Source: Cristatella mucedo (lineage: Eukaryota; Bryozoa; Phylactolaemata; Cristatellidae). From it: a stretch of 64,000 nucleotides of DNA. Below, piece by piece: positions 36,101 through 46,704 of the stretch. A program made the translations under genes and the position numbers. The stretch spans positions 2,081,001-2,145,000 of the forward strand of contig WPIO01000048.1 of the NCBI GenBank assembly GCA_009760855.2, written 5' to 3'. Position 1 is the stretch's first letter. Every line of letters starts with the position of its first letter. Under the pieces are notes generated by a model. It was not told where the DNA came from. It did no database searches and worked only from the letters and a program-made list of their open reading frames with translations.

Positions 36101-36445
36101 CGGTAGGCTGGCCGATGGACGCAACGGTATTTACCCCTGACCAGGTCCATCTCATCTCACCTTGCTGTATCCTCAAACTGATTCTTCTGTCTGCAGTGCA
36201 TCTCGCTTATGCCTTGTCTGCATTGATGCAGCCTCCTCATCTTAATCTTCCCGTAGGCTGAATCCGAATTGGCTGCAGTTGCAAAGGCAGTGCACGACTG
36301 CTTTGTCGACTTGGTTCGACAGCTGATGCCGCACCTTATTGACGATGCAATAAAAGTGAGGAAGCCGGAAGACGTGATGAACAAGAATGCACTGAAGAAG
36401 AAAAAGTCGTTAGGCACCGAGTCGCCTCTTCTTCACATCCATTAG
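27020..36445 (+). CDS. TIF1 (TRIM24/33-like): TIF1-family protein (TRIM24/TRIM33-like): RING, B-boxes, coiled coil, PHD, bromodomain
   Basis: TIF1 proteins are nuclear E3 ubiquitin ligases and transcriptional corepressors that read histone H3 through a PHD-bromodomain pair. Exons: 27020-27194, 29181-30323, 31350-31518, 32664-32802, 32899-33159, 33850-33987, 34082-34202, 35240-35399, 35680-35754, 35950-36102 and 36257-36445, giving about 907 residues (the family is roughly 800-1,130). All junctions keep phase except 33159/33850, which is off by one base, so a small exon or another donor is missing. The RING has C19, C22, C38, H40, C43, C46, C63 and C66. Two B-boxes lie at about 93-190, coiled coil at about 200-290, a Ser/Ala-rich middle, then PHD ([14 protein letters not shown]) and bromodomain ([13 protein letters not shown]). 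Poly(A) signal at 36665. I did not see an HP1-box PxVxL. Confidence 0.93.
27195..29180 (+). other. TIF1 intron 1
   Basis: About 2 kb between the two RING-coding exons. No repeat assigned and no convincing extra exon found. Confidence 0.6.
29181..30323 (+). CDS. TIF1 (TRIM24/33-like): TIF1 exon 2: RING end, B-box 1 and 2, coiled coil
   Basis: The acceptor TCGTTGGCAG leads into SVECPQCKG, which supplies the last two RING cysteines. B-box 1 is CVACDEG...[17 protein letters not shown]-box 2 is [21 protein letters not shown] coiled coil of about 90 residues follows, then the conserved post-coil region ([14 protein letters not shown]). Donor ACAG|GTATGG. The open frame extends left to 28715, but that part is intron. 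Confidence 0.95.
30324..31349 (+). other. TIF1 intron 2
   Basis: AT-rich intron. A short stretch at 30848-30875 (CCTCGTGGAAGC, TCATGCCGGTTA) resembles sequence at 26880-26910 before the gene. Nothing else seen. Confidence 0.55.
31350..31518 (+). CDS. TIF1 (TRIM24/33-like): TIF1 exon 3: Ser/Thr-rich linker
   Basis: Acceptor GCGATTGCAG, phase 1; donor CCAA|GTAAGA, phase 2. It encodes a low-complexity Ser/Thr/Ala segment, as expected for the variable middle of TIF1 proteins. Confidence 0.75.
31764..31945 (+). pseudogene. LINE RT C-terminal fragment in TIF1 intron 3
   Basis: ACAGCTAGGCTTGTCTGT and the ATCACCGACCTACACTGG block match the NSAARLVCRE and LADLHWLPV region of the LINE, with no tail preserved. 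It is old and lies in intron 31519-32663. Confidence 0.7.
32664..32802 (+). CDS. TIF1 (TRIM24/33-like): TIF1 exon 4: linker
   Basis: The acceptor is a run of T then AG. One base completes the codon from exon 3, then [18 protein letters not shown]. Donor GAAG|GTCGGT, phase 0. Placement rests on splice sites and frame only. Confidence 0.65.
32899..33159 (+). CDS. TIF1 (TRIM24/33-like): TIF1 exon 5: acidic/Ser linker
   Basis: Acceptor GATGCCTGCAG, 87 codons starting [15 protein letters not shown], donor CGAG|GTTAGT. The frame has no ATG near its start, so simple ORF calling misses it. The downstream junction is the one unresolved phase: this donor is phase 0 while the next acceptor needs phase 1. 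Confidence 0.65.
33160..33849 (+). other. TIF1 intron with possible missing exon
   Basis: The flanking exons differ by one base in phase, so a short exon of length 3n+1 may hide here. One candidate is 33660-33702 (acceptor CGGCAG, donor TGC|GTGAAT). I cannot decide by eye. Confidence 0.3.
33850..33987 (+). CDS. TIF1 (TRIM24/33-like): TIF1 exon 6: basic pre-PHD segment
   Basis: In the frame required by the PHD exon it reads [18 protein letters not shown], then an Arg-rich [17 protein letters not shown] and NNHRE. This resembles the basic then acidic stretch before the PHD of human TRIM33. Donor GAAG|GTAGAG, phase 1. Confidence 0.75.
34082..34202 (+). CDS. TIF1 (TRIM24/33-like): TIF1 exon 7: PHD finger, first part
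   Basis: [20 protein letters not shown], then [16 protein letters not shown], gives zinc ligands C-x2-C, C-x2-C and H-x2-C and aligns closely with the TIF1 PHD. Acceptor GTATTTTAG; donor CACAG|GTAAGC, phase 2. Confidence 0.93.
34203..35239 (+). other. TIF1 intron splitting the PHD finger
   Basis: About 1 kb with a short GTGTG/GCATGC-rich stretch at 34490-34550. No repeat copy recognised. Confidence 0.6.
35240..35399 (+). CDS. TIF1 (TRIM24/33-like): TIF1 exon 8: PHD finger end
   Basis: The exon completes an Arg codon, then [11 protein letters not shown] gives the W-x-C-x-x-C that closes the PHD. A linker ends [15 protein letters not shown]. Donor AAG|GTGAGC. The loop before the Trp is shorter than in vertebrates (the SGD is absent). 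Confidence 0.88.
35680..35754 (+). CDS. TIF1 (TRIM24/33-like): TIF1 exon 9: start of bromodomain
   Basis: A 25-codon exon, [20 protein letters not shown], corresponds to CERLLLYLYCHELSIEF of human TRIM33. Acceptor TTCTTGCAG; donor AACG|GTGAGC. Confidence 0.88.
35950..36102 (+). CDS. TIF1 (TRIM24/33-like): TIF1 exon 10: bromodomain core
   Basis: [20 protein letters not shown], then [15 protein letters not shown]: the ZA loop and helix B with the acetyl-lysine-binding Asn region. Acceptor TCATTTAG; donor CCG|GTAGGC, phase 0. Confidence 0.95.
36257..36445 (+). CDS. TIF1 (TRIM24/33-like): TIF1 exon 11: bromodomain end and C-terminus
   Basis: [20 protein letters not shown] continues the last bromodomain helix, like DSEVANAG in TRIM24. 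A Lys-rich tail ([10 protein letters not shown]) ends at TAG 36443. The long acidic and RKKRLK tail of vertebrate TIF1s is missing. Confidence 0.88.
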   Translation, partial: AESELAAVAKAVHDCFVDLVRQLMPHLIDDAIKVRKPEDVMNKNALKKKKSLGTESPLLHIH

Positions 36446-36664
36446 CTTAACGTTCGTGCCTGTTGTGCTTGGTCTGTTGGAGTTGCAGCCTCCCCCCCCC
36501 CCCTCTAACGAACTGCCTAAACGGTTTCGTTGTGTGCTTGGATGCTGGCTCCACATGGAGGCTGGCTGCATACTGGTACGTCCTGTAACGGTCGTGTGTG
36601 ATTTCGGGGGCTGCCAAGGCTTCCTTCCTTTGACTCGGTCATACGTGCTGCCTTGGCTGCCTGT

Positions 36665-36670
36665 AATAAA
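36665..36670 (+). promoter_or_regulatory. Poly(A) signal of TIF1
   Basis: AATAAA 220 bases after the TIF1 stop. A C-run at 36489-36501 lies in the 3' untranslated region. Confidence 0.6.
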
Positions 36671-36689
36671 TCGCACCCCTTTTATCTTC

Positions 36690-37454
36690 TCTCCTTATCC
36701 GTCGTTATGACAGTATAATTTTGACGGCCTTGTAATCTAGGCATACAACCGTGCTTTCGTGCATGCCGTGGTATCATAGCGATGTGCAGTCCTTGCATGT
36801 GAAGGCATTATGTAGCAGGCCCCTTCGTGGTCTCCTTCACGTATACCATGAGACAGTCATTTTTCTGTGTTTGCAGTATAAGCAGGCTGAACTTTGTTCT
36901 ACCGAGTGTACCGCAGTGTTTTTCTGATGTTAACTGCACTATTATCATATTATACCATCTTAAGCTTGAGTCAGCTTTCCAAGCGTAGTATGACATGTTT
37001 GTGCTTCCCGTGTAGTGATGCTCTGTATGCACACCGGATAGCTATTTTGTCATGATCTCGTGTCTTTCTTGCTTAAGAAGTTTTTGTTATTAAAATATGC
37101 TGATTCGTCTGCACCTGCAGTCGTCTTGAATAAGTGGTATGCCTAATTTAATGGCCCATACAGATTCCTAATTTGTGAAACTGTCGACAGGTTTCTCTAG
37201 CGTTACTGAGCACCGAGTTTTTACCTTTAAATTTGGGTGACCTGAATAACATGCAGATGAGTATGCCCCTTGACCAAAGACATACCGATAGGTATGTACG
37301 ATTTATCTTGCGATAAACGTGGGCCACGTTACTAAAGTGTTTACGACGAAGTATTTTGGGACGGTATCGGCTGAAAGAAGCAAAAGTAACTAGGTGCAGT
37401 TCGCAAGTACTGAGGCTCGGCCATATGAAGTTCCTGTTAAGGTCAAGGCCCTAG
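36690..37454. other. Intergenic, nothing recognised
   Basis: Moderately AT-rich sequence after the TIF1 3' end. No gene or repeat assigned. Confidence 0.35.
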
Positions 37455-37575
37455 TTTGGCCCAGGGATAAGGTGCAGCCTTTGACGACCTATGTCGAGCT
37501 CGACCCCTGGGGCATTCGTGAAGCACCTGGATATAGAGGTTGGGGTCGCTAAGTCTGCCAGACATGAATTGAGAC
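37455..37575 (+). repeat. SINE family A copy, diverged
   Basis: Head TTTGGCCCAGGGATAAGGTG and box-B-like GAGCTCGACCCCTGG. The tail keeps only the first hairpin side (GCACCTGGATATAGAGG). Confidence 0.55.
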
Positions 37576-37979
37576 TATAGTTATAGATTACGTAAAAGAC
37601 TTAAATTGAACTCCAAAATCAGCAGGCCTATTCTTACTACCAGCAGCTTAAATCATCGCAGAACTAATCGTACGGAGAAGCCGAGGGAGATGCAATGTAG
37701 CATGGCTATGGCATCTAATTGGGCATGTAGGCCAACAGAATGCTAAATAGTGCGACAGCGAGTAGCAAGTGCCAATTACACCATGAAAGTTCGTATGTAT
37801 AGGCTAGCTATGTCGTCAGCATGCCTATAGCTGCCAGAGAAACAGGCCATGTAGAGTTGGTTTCCTTAGAGATCACCACTTACTCTTTCGTTTGATTCAT
37901 TTTCTATTGTCCCAGTAGGCCGTACTTGCAATTGGGCTTTTTCGCCTAGTGAATACAAGGATTTAAGGAATCAAGTGGT

Positions 37980-38390
37980 CGGCATGGATATATTCCAGTT
38001 TTGTACCTTGTAGAGGCACAGTCTTTACAGGATCATTGGGACCTCTCATATGCCGGTGGCCTTACCAGTAAACCGGCGTTTGCGACACCACTGGAACTCA
38101 TGTCTTTAATTGTCAGCTATGGAGACGTGTTTCCTAGTTTGAGTATTGCCCTGCAGGTTCTTCTCACCATAGCTGTATCAGTCCCCATTTGTGAACGTTA
38201 CTTTAGCTGTTAAAATTTAGCAGGCTAGAGGTCTTATCTGAGAGCACCAATGGGGCAAGGTCGACTCTCCGATTTGGTCTAGTTAAGCATAGAGAAACAC
38301 CGGAAAGTATTGACTTTAAACGTATTGACAAACTGTAATAAACCAGTTTTCCACGTTTAGGGCCAGGAAGATTCAAGTCAAAACTGTGAC
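37980..38390 (+). pseudogene. Second hAT transposase C-terminal fragment
   Basis: TPLELMSLIVSYGDVFPSL, then LQVLLTIAVSVPICERYFS, is the dimerisation region of the same hAT family as at 22-23.7 kb. It is followed by YLRAPMGQGRLSDL after a stop. Similarity continues through the noncoding flank to about 38530. Heavily broken. Confidence 0.75.
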
Positions 38391-38530
38391 AGCTACCTTG
38401 TAACTTTACTACAGTAAGTCAAAACTTTCTCAATCTGATAGGCCTGCTTGCATAGCTTTTGCAGTTCTTCTATGGTGGAGATTTTTCACAGCAATTTTTG
38501 ACATGAGGGGTTGCTATTTGTAGTTTTGTC

Positions 38531-40730
38531 GCCGGCGAAAAAAAGGTCTCACTACGGCTCTGGCGGAACGTCTAACCTCATTGCTAACCAAACGGACGGT
38601 CACAAACCGCGTCTTCCCAGCAGCTTGACATGGTGACTTGGTGGTTATTCAAGGGTCTGCCACGGACGCGTGGACAAGACCACTGAGGAAAATCTTAATT
38701 TTCCGGCTTATTAGTAGCTGTGTGTCTGGAATGGAGCCTACCGAACAAACTGCTGGAAGTTGGGCTTTGCTACTTTCTAGTCCCTAGCAGTACGTCACGA
38801 CCGAAAGCTCAGTTCCTATATCGGTGGTATTCATTAATCATCCGCTCACAGCAGGCGATCTGTACTTACCGAAGTCGTCGACTAGGTGGGTGATCGGTAG
38901 TGGTAGATGGACAATCGAACTGCTACTGAAGCTGCAAGTGACATAATGCATCTCCCTTCTCTGCCACCTCGGCCATTCTCTCCATCTCCCCTCTCCTTCG
39001 TCTGCCAGCGTCACCCAGTTGCCACTCGAGTCGTCGACTAAAAACGAAACCACAGGAAGCGGTCGGATATCGCGGCTACTTAGTGGCCTTTTCCTGCCAT
39101 CTTTGCTATGCATCTACTCGAGATCGGTGTGTGAGAAGAAGATATAGTAACGCCAAATCTGGCGCCATGCGCCGGCTCGGCTTACTTAACGGACAGTCAA
39201 TATGGCGGCTAGCGTAAGCCGTGCCAACTCAGCGAACACTAAACGAGTAAACTGGTGGTGGTGTGGAAAGTAGAAGTGGAAATTCCGCCCTTGGTTGTTA
39301 GTTCGACCACGGTGGCTTGATACTCGTTCGATGGCCAATTATGGCCCTTCGACGTCTGCTTTTGAACCAGTCGCTGGATTGTGGCCTTTGATTTAGCGGC
39401 TGCCTTCCAATATTTTTAACGCCCTAACCCTTTGATATGCAGTTCTGACTGCATCTCTTGATGAGGATCCGGTATTATATCCGGTATCCAGAACGAGACA
39501 GAAGGGCTTGAGGAGCGAGCAAGAGAGTGCCAGCTCGAGATAGTGCTGGAGGTGGAGATTCGCCTTATTGAGACCTTCGTGTGTAAAGCACGTGCCGGCT
39601 TCTGGGTCTGATGCAAGGAGTTGGCATTTTGGTTATAGTGAACCTACTTCTAAGCTACTTGAGTCGTATGTGTTTCCCTCACCGAGACCGGATGGGACAG
39701 CTCAAGACTTGGGAAGACTTAACGACGACTTAAAAGCTAAGCGCTGTTCCACTTTTTGGCACCAGACTCATACAATTCTGAACAAACAACCAATCGTAGG
39801 CCTTGTCGAGTGCTGCCTTCTAAGAAAACTGGTTAGAAAAGCATGGCGGAAGACTTGACCAGTTAAATCATTGAAGTGTTCCATGAGAGTATCTGCCTGC
39901 AGAAAATGATGAGCTGGTCATATAAGACTCATAAGACATATTATATGACATATTATGAGCCGGCGGGCAATAAAGGCAATCAAGGAAGGTTCACATTCAA
40001 AAGGAGATTCGTCACTGGGGTGGACATTTCCTACCTCCCTGAAAATGGCAAGTTCTCCATGACTGCTCTAGGGGAGGAGAGTGTTGGAATGAGTAGGAGG
40101 AAAAAACTGATCGCCTAAACTTCATGTAATAATCAAGACTGAAGCATGGCATAAGTGGGCATATGCAAGACTCACGATGTAAAAGCGGCTTTAACCGGCT
40201 GCTGTCCGACACAGAAATTTCTTTGAGTCGCTGTCGACAGTCAGAATAGGCTCATTCGCTGTGCAACCCTTGACGGATTTGAGGGTCTTTTTATCAATAG
40301 AAGGCAGATAGTAAAGAGCCGAAGTGCGAATAGCAGGCCGAAATTGCCCGCATGTATACCCAAGACGAGTCTCTCAAGTTTCATTTTTTCTACGCAACTG
40401 CCCAGTTTTTGCTCTGCTTCCTTACCACTGCACATACGATAGGCAGGACGGGTCGGACAGGCAAGGCCGTGCAAGATCGTCCTGGAATCCTCGACTGGCC
40501 GCGGGCCAGACCGAGATGAGAGAAGTGCTGCACAGCTAATCAGACAGAAACTCCACCTCTTCTAGCCTCTACCAGCAGCCGATACTCGGAGCAGCCAGCA
40601 GTGGCCTTCCGCTTCCTGCAAGAGGTTGCTTCGAAATAGAAGTGCAAAGACTTTGATTTCGCATTAGAGTGCCTTTTCAATATTGGTCCGATCGGCGGCA
40701 GGCACAGGTCTTAAGCACTCGCATTTCACT
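38531..40730. other. Intergenic, no gene recognised
   Basis: Several open frames of 60-96 codons show no motif or splice context. AATATGGCGGC at 39199 is a promoter-like motif without a downstream gene that I can support. Confidence 0.35.
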
Positions 40731-41318
40731 AATAATAATAATTCACTTGATAAAGCGCCCTCAGAGAACTAATCTCTTTCTGGGCGCTTTACATTTGCTG
40801 TAAAGTGAAATGCAATTGAATGGTAAGTAAAATCATGCTTGAAAGACAAACAAAATGAATAATATGGTTAGGGGTGACATGCACAGGATCAGCATGCAAA
40901 TGTGGTTAGTGGCAGCATGCGCAGTGTCAGCACGCATAAGCACATCAAGGACGAATCATAGGGACCCACTAAATGCTGTCCTAAATAGGTGTGTTTCTAG
41001 GTTCCTTTTAAATGTGGTCAGGTCAGGGGATGTTATGACGAAGGTCGGGAGGGAGTTCCAGGCTTTGGGAGCATATGAACTAAATGCACAGTCTCCAAAG
41101 GATTTAAGGTTTGTATGAGGTATTTCTAGACTGTTGGATTCGGAAAAGCGGGTGGTACGATGCTTGGCCTGATGGGGTAGTATATCTGACAGATAGGCTG
41201 GAGCCATAGAATGAAGGGACCTAAAAGTGAGCGACAAAACCTTGAAGTCAATCCGTTGCTTGACTGGTAGCCAGTGCAGGTCGGCGAGAAGTGGAGTAAT
41301 GTGGCAACTGCGAGTGGC
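40731..41318 (-). mobile_element. LINE copy (minus), 5'-truncated, well preserved
   Basis: (AAT)n tail, hairpin, 3' untranslated region and an open RT C-terminal frame up to LLADLHWLPVKQRIDFKV. Very similar to the copy at 63198. The right edge is abrupt at GCAACTGCGA. Confidence 0.85.
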
Positions 41319-41989
41319 AACTTCACTGTCTCCTGAGCAGTCCACGCCGTTTCAAAACGTTCCAGAATTGAAAGGAAGTTGGTGAATTATCGGCCGGGCG
41401 TGGTCATAATAGTGTAATAGTGGAACGTGTAAGAAATGCTCTCAAGTCCTCAAAGGACCGACCCTAAGAATGTGCCAGTTGGTTGTGCTGGCTCCCAGAT
41501 GCGTTACAGCGAGCGCGGTCTGGCACCACTCACACGAGCAGTGGGCATCGCATCGCGTGGAGGAGAAAGCCTGAGTATAGGACCCCTGTAGTTTATTACT
41601 TTGCTGTTCATGAGCTTGCCGGTGGTTCTTAACAAATGCTAGACGGTCTTCGGCCACTAGAGGCAACACTGTCCACGAATAGAAGTCGCTCCTAGGGAAA
41701 TATAGTAATAAAGCAGGGACCCGAACAAAGGTGGTGAACCTGTGCTGGTTAGTCGGAACCGTCGGTAATGGTAAACACTGTGCAGCGAAACCAAATTGCG
41801 ATATCAAACAAGCTTCTGCCCTTCGTGATTAGTGGCTGAGAGTTGGAGCCAGTTCCTTGGGTGACCATTGACAAAATCAGACAAAAATCAAATATTCGGA
41901 AAGAAATGTTCAAACCTTATCGGATAAGCAGAAAATGGCTCACGGTATTAAGTCTAAAAAGTTCTACGAAGTAACCTGCTAGACTCTCG
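41319..41989. other. Intergenic, nothing recognised
   Basis: A 121-codon minus-strand open frame at 41442-41807 has no recognisable motif, and I do not call it a gene. Confidence 0.35.
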
Positions 41990-42782
41990 TAATAATAGTA
42001 GTGCATTCCTATAGCACCCTCAGAGAACCGAATCTGTTTCTAGGCACTTTACGGATGCTGTATATAAACCATTACCAAATGATAGGTGGTAACCTCTGCA
42101 AGCAGCAGAATAGTGTAAGCAAGTATGTACACACGAAAATTCCATAAAAAACCCCACAAATGCTGTAATATACAGGTACGTTTTAAGCATCTTTTAAAAT
42201 TTCGCCATGTCATGGGACGTGAAGTGCGTCGGTAGTGAGTTCAGGGCCTTGACAGCATAGGAACTAAAGGCACGGTCTCCGATGTTTTGAGGTATCTACA
42301 AGGTACGGCTAAACGATTCGAGTCAGAACAGATTGTACGATTCTTCGCCAGATGGGGAGAAGATCTTATACGTATGCTGGAGCCAGAGAATAAAGGGAGC
42401 TAAAAGTAAGTGACAGAACCTTAAAGTCGATGCGTTGCTTGGCAATTTTATGAAGCTGAAAGTAGGCAGACTTGACTGTGGATCTGATGTGGTCGTCTAA
42501 TAATAGATCACGTTGGAACAAGACACTTAGATTGCATGCAGATTCAACAGGAGATATGCTGGCGGAGCCGATTTTGAGCCTTGGATTCTCCAATTTATGA
42601 ATCACACTTGGTTTGCCCATAACTAGTAAGTTTGTTTTGTCGTCAATAAATTGAAGAAAGTGTTCTGTCATCATTGAGCAGATATCGTCAATACATGAAG
42701 CAAGTATATTTAGAGAATTCGACATGCTGGAGGGCTGGGAAGGATCAAAGTAAAGGTACAACTGGGTGTCATCTGCAAAGAA
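41990..42782 (-). pseudogene. Diverged LINE copy (minus)
   Basis: Tail and hairpin (TAGCACCCTCAGAG...CTAGGCACTTTACG), then an RT frame at 42366-42761 with YLYFDPSQP, LLVMGKPSVI and LDDHIRSTVKSAYFQL. It has internal deletions relative to the other copies. Confidence 0.8.
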
Positions 42783-43960
42783 GTATAGGCTACACAGTCA
42801 GGACTCGTAGATCTAGTTTTCTTGGAACGCTATAATTTTTTTCAGAGTCGTAGTTTTTCCTTGAAGTCGTATGCCAGAGTTACCGGCACGGGAAACTTAA
42901 TTCAGACGCTAACCTGAGAAGACATCGCCTATTTTAGAAAATTCATATTTTACTCGACGGTCTCCAACCACAAGCACGAGCCTGGCACAACCAACCACAA
43001 ACATAGGAGGTTAGGAATTAAACGTGAAATGCAAGACAAGTTTGTGCCGATTAGTATGCGCTCATTGTGGTGTCCTCTTTTTTAGAAGCAAACCAACCAT
43101 GCAGGCGAATTGAACGGCGCTTACTCCCGTGTCACGTCAACCGAGCGCTATTCCTACTTCAATGCAGCTGTCTAAAAAATATATTGAAGCTTACGGAGAT
43201 GCCCACTAAGCTACATTTAAAATCAAACTTTGTGTAACTACATCACCCAACTTGCTTTGATGTTCACGACACGCTATCACGTCTACCGCATTCTTTGATG
43301 ATCATGCGTAATCATCATCAATATAGTAAATGTGATCATAAAAAGTTAGATGTTTAGAGCTGCACTCACATTGTCCAACTTTATTATGACCACCTCTACA
43401 CTAGCGCTATTACTAAGGGAATTAGGCTCAAATCATAAAAAAGTATCACGAACATCAAATAAGGCTAAAAAAATGGGTGATTCAGTGGTTAAACCGCGTA
43501 AATGTAGCATACGTGAAAGCTGCAGTATAAACAAAGACCTAATAGTAAAATGCTAGAAGAAGTTTTAAATTATCCTAACAAAGCGAAAACAGAAAGAGCA
43601 AACATAAGAAGCAGAGAGTTGGTCACCGCTTTCAATTTCTATTCCTATTCCTACAGCTCTTCATTTTTGCATGACATCCTCATTCTTTCCGGCTTTAAAT
43701 CGTCTAGGCTGCTATTTTTTAGACTGTAGACAAGTTTTTCGTAAGGATTATGGACTAAAGTAAAAGCTCGCTTATATCTTTGACTTTAAAAAATGCCCGG
43801 ACGTTCTTTCGATTTTACAGATTGACACATATATAAGGAGGAAAGATAGATGCTATGGACAAATATGTGGAGACGGAGCCATTGGAAAAATTCCAATTTT
43901 ACGGCTTAAAACGTGGGCATTAATTTTATTGCTGACTGGATCTAGCTTGAAACAAGTTCG
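42783..43960. other. AT-rich intergenic DNA
   Basis: No gene or repeat recognised. Confidence 0.35.
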
Positions 43961-44095
43961 AGGGTTCCAGTCTTGGTGAGGGAGATTCTGTATTGCCAGC
44001 TGCAAGCTGTAGCCGTAGCCGTAAAGGCTCTTCTTCCGCTACGTAAAAGAGGCTGTTGAATCGTCTAACCTTTAAATTTAAATAATTTTTAAAAT
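43961..44095 (+). repeat. SINE family B, diverged
   Basis: It keeps the CTGCAAGCTGTAGCC, CCGTAAAGGCTCTTC and AAAGAGGCTGTTGAATC blocks of the SINE B body. Confidence 0.6.
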
Positions 44096-44278
44096 TTTTA
44101 CGGAGGAAAAAGCACGTTTGTTGTTAAGGACCATGGGTTTTGTGTAAGGGGAATCAAGGCTCTGACATCCGCTTTGGTCTCGGACATTTCGATCCATGCT
44201 CCATCTCTATACGCACCGGTCGCATGAGGTTTGCATTTTATGCAGCACTGCTGTTAAGGGCACACGCCGAGGCTTTTC

Positions 44279-44282
<4 letters not shown>

Positions 44283-44322
<40 letters not shown>
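44283..44322. repeat. (TA)n microsatellite at SINE end
   Basis: About 20 TA units abut the 3' end of the minus-strand SINE A copy and probably grew from its AT-rich tail. Confidence 0.85.
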
Positions 44323-44325
<3 letters not shown>

Positions 44326-44457
44326 TTTGTATAGCGCCATAAGAGAACTTAATCTCTGTTCAGGCGATTCACATACGCCACGGGGCTCGAATCCATGACC
44401 TCGGCCAGACCTTGGTTCCCGGGGCGAGCAACTTGACCGCTGGGCCAAACCAGCTCC
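44322..44457 (-). repeat. SINE family A, best-preserved copy
   Basis: On the minus strand: head GGTTTGGCCCAGCGGTCAAG, box B GGATTCGAGCCCCG, then CGCCTGAACAGAGATTAAGT and TCTCTTATGGCGCTATAC. The hairpin matches the LINE end. Confidence 0.75.
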
Positions 44458-46579
44458 TACCCTACCTAACCTGCTTCAAGCCCGCCATTGCCGGCCGCAT
44501 CTGGCAGGTACATCTTGAAGTCGTTTACTGGGCAGACTTTCCCACATATTTTGGCCAGATTTGGGCTTCTACGTTATCATATCCGATGTGGCTTGGACAC
44601 AGACTGGTATTGTTCCTTCGCTAAACCGCCGGTGAACAGATGTTGGATGTATTATCAGGGTAGGGTAGTCAGTGAGCAGTCGTGGTCCACGGGCAGAACT
44701 CCAGTCGGCGAGAGGGGCGAAGGGAGTCGTGCCTCCCTTTCCCCGCACGTAGTAAAATAAACTGGTGGTGTTGGTCGTCGGCTGGCGTTCTGTGCTCTGC
44801 GCGATGGCAACCAAACGACAGTCACGACATTGCGGACGCGGGAGTGGGGTGGAGCCAAGTCTGCAGACTCATCAGAAGGAGAATCTATTCCAGCCGACCA
44901 ATCAAAACCCCGGGGCTCTTCACATACACCCCAAGGCCAAAATAAAAACGGCTGACGTTAGTAGGCTCGTGTATCTTGAGGCGGTCAGAGCAGGTCCTCA
45001 AATATGGAATACCTATGCGTTGTAACCAATGCTTCAGACTTTTCTGCATAGAATACCTCGTACGTCTGTTGATCAAATCCGCCCACCAACAAACCCATAA
45101 TGGCGTACGTTACTGGCGTACGTACACCCGTAACGGCGCACACACAACAGTACAACTACTTGGTACTGCTCCATTCACCAAAAGAGCTTTTTAAAAACTC
45201 TATTTATATTCTTCTGATACTATTCTAAAATTATGACTGCAGCGGCGAACTTAACTTCTGGCAGCGTTGGCTTGGCGTCTTTCCGGGGAAACCCTCTTTC
45301 TTACCAGCCTCCAGGGGATTACTACACTGGCTGTGGGCGGGACTAAGTCGGCAATCAAGCCTGTCGTGGGCGGGACTACATTTGTCGCGTAAACGTCCTG
45401 ACTAGGATGAGGGTCGGCGCCTGTCCGGAGGAAAGTCTGCCGCACAAACGTAGGATAAGAGGGCTACGTGGTCCTCTGTCTCCAAAATCTACTACTCACC
45501 CTGCAATGTACCTAGATTTGCAGCTCCTCCCACCACAACTCGCGATTAAGCTAATAACGAATCGACGTAAGGTCGCCAGGATTAAGGAATCCTCTCACGA
45601 GATGATCTCCGAGTCTTACGGACACAGAGTACAGCCGCGAAGGTAGCCGCACGAGGTTGCGTTAGCAGCTGAGAGCTCCTTCGCGTCCACGTGACCCTAA
45701 TATATTGGCTTTGTCTACAATCGGCCAGAGTAGCGAAAGAGCCAGCTGCCACTAGCCTCCGCCGATCCCTTATGGTTGAGGTTTTATAACGTTTAATTAG
45801 TGCCGGTTTTCCAGGTATCTCAAAGATATGCACAGCGGGAAAAGGGAATGAAAAAGTTAAGCTAGTAAACCAGAACTAGAAGCTGGTGCCATCTGGCATC
45901 AGCCGACTAACCATGGAGCAACGTCTTCGGTGCAAAGGACAATTACTTTTCCCGGTGAGGCTCTTCATCAACATCTCTTGATGGTGACATGCCTCAGAAA
46001 CTTGCACAACATTCGCACAACGAGCAAGACCCAACTGCCTTCATTCACTTTTCAGCGGATTTCATGACCACGTTTGAGACGAAAATGTGTGGGTCTGCTA
46101 CACTGGGCTGAGATTGAAAAGCAGGATCCTAGCGGGCAGGTACAATCGCCATCAGGATCGGATTTCCTCGTTTTAAGCCACCCCAGCAACAATTTTCCTG
46201 ATATTTAAATGCCACCACTGTGTCGAGCACTTCGTCAGCAAGAATGCGGTCAACGCAGCCTCGTACGTGCTGCTCTAGCCAAGCTGGCTTGGGCGGGTCA
46301 AAGTTCGTCATCGCTCATGTTGTTCTTCACCCAGCTGAATTCATGGATCGTTCTACCTAGTTCTAGGATATTAAGGCTATGAACTAAAAAAGCTTATATG
46401 CCATAGTTATCTACTTAGAGTCAATGGGCAACATGTTTTAGGTCAGCTAAATTCAAGATAGTTGGCCAGCGGGTGTTAGTTTCATATTACTTCCCACTCC
46501 TTTTGCACTTTGGCCGTAACCAACGTGGACAACAATTAAAACAACACTTCTAGCCAAAGATCGAATACTGTCACCGATA
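44458..46579. other. Intergenic, no gene recognised
   Basis: Short open frames only. A small direct repeat (GGGCGGGACTA) occurs at 45337 and 45371. Confidence 0.35.
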
Positions 46580-46704
46580 AGATACTATGTACATTGCTCT
46601 AAGAGAACTTGAACTTTCTCCGAGCGCTTAACATATGCCACAGGGCTCGAGCACACTACCCTCCTTGTAAAAGACGAGCACCATAACCCTACGCTAAACC
46701 AGAG
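46580..46704 (-). repeat. SINE family A, diverged
   Basis: ATTGCTCTAAGAGAACTTGAAC, CGAGCGCTTAACATATGCC and GGGCTCGAGC correspond to the 44322 copy. Confidence 0.6.

Noticed and set aside
41442-41807. 121-codon minus-strand ORF
   Set aside because: No motif, no splice or promoter context, and a length possible by chance.
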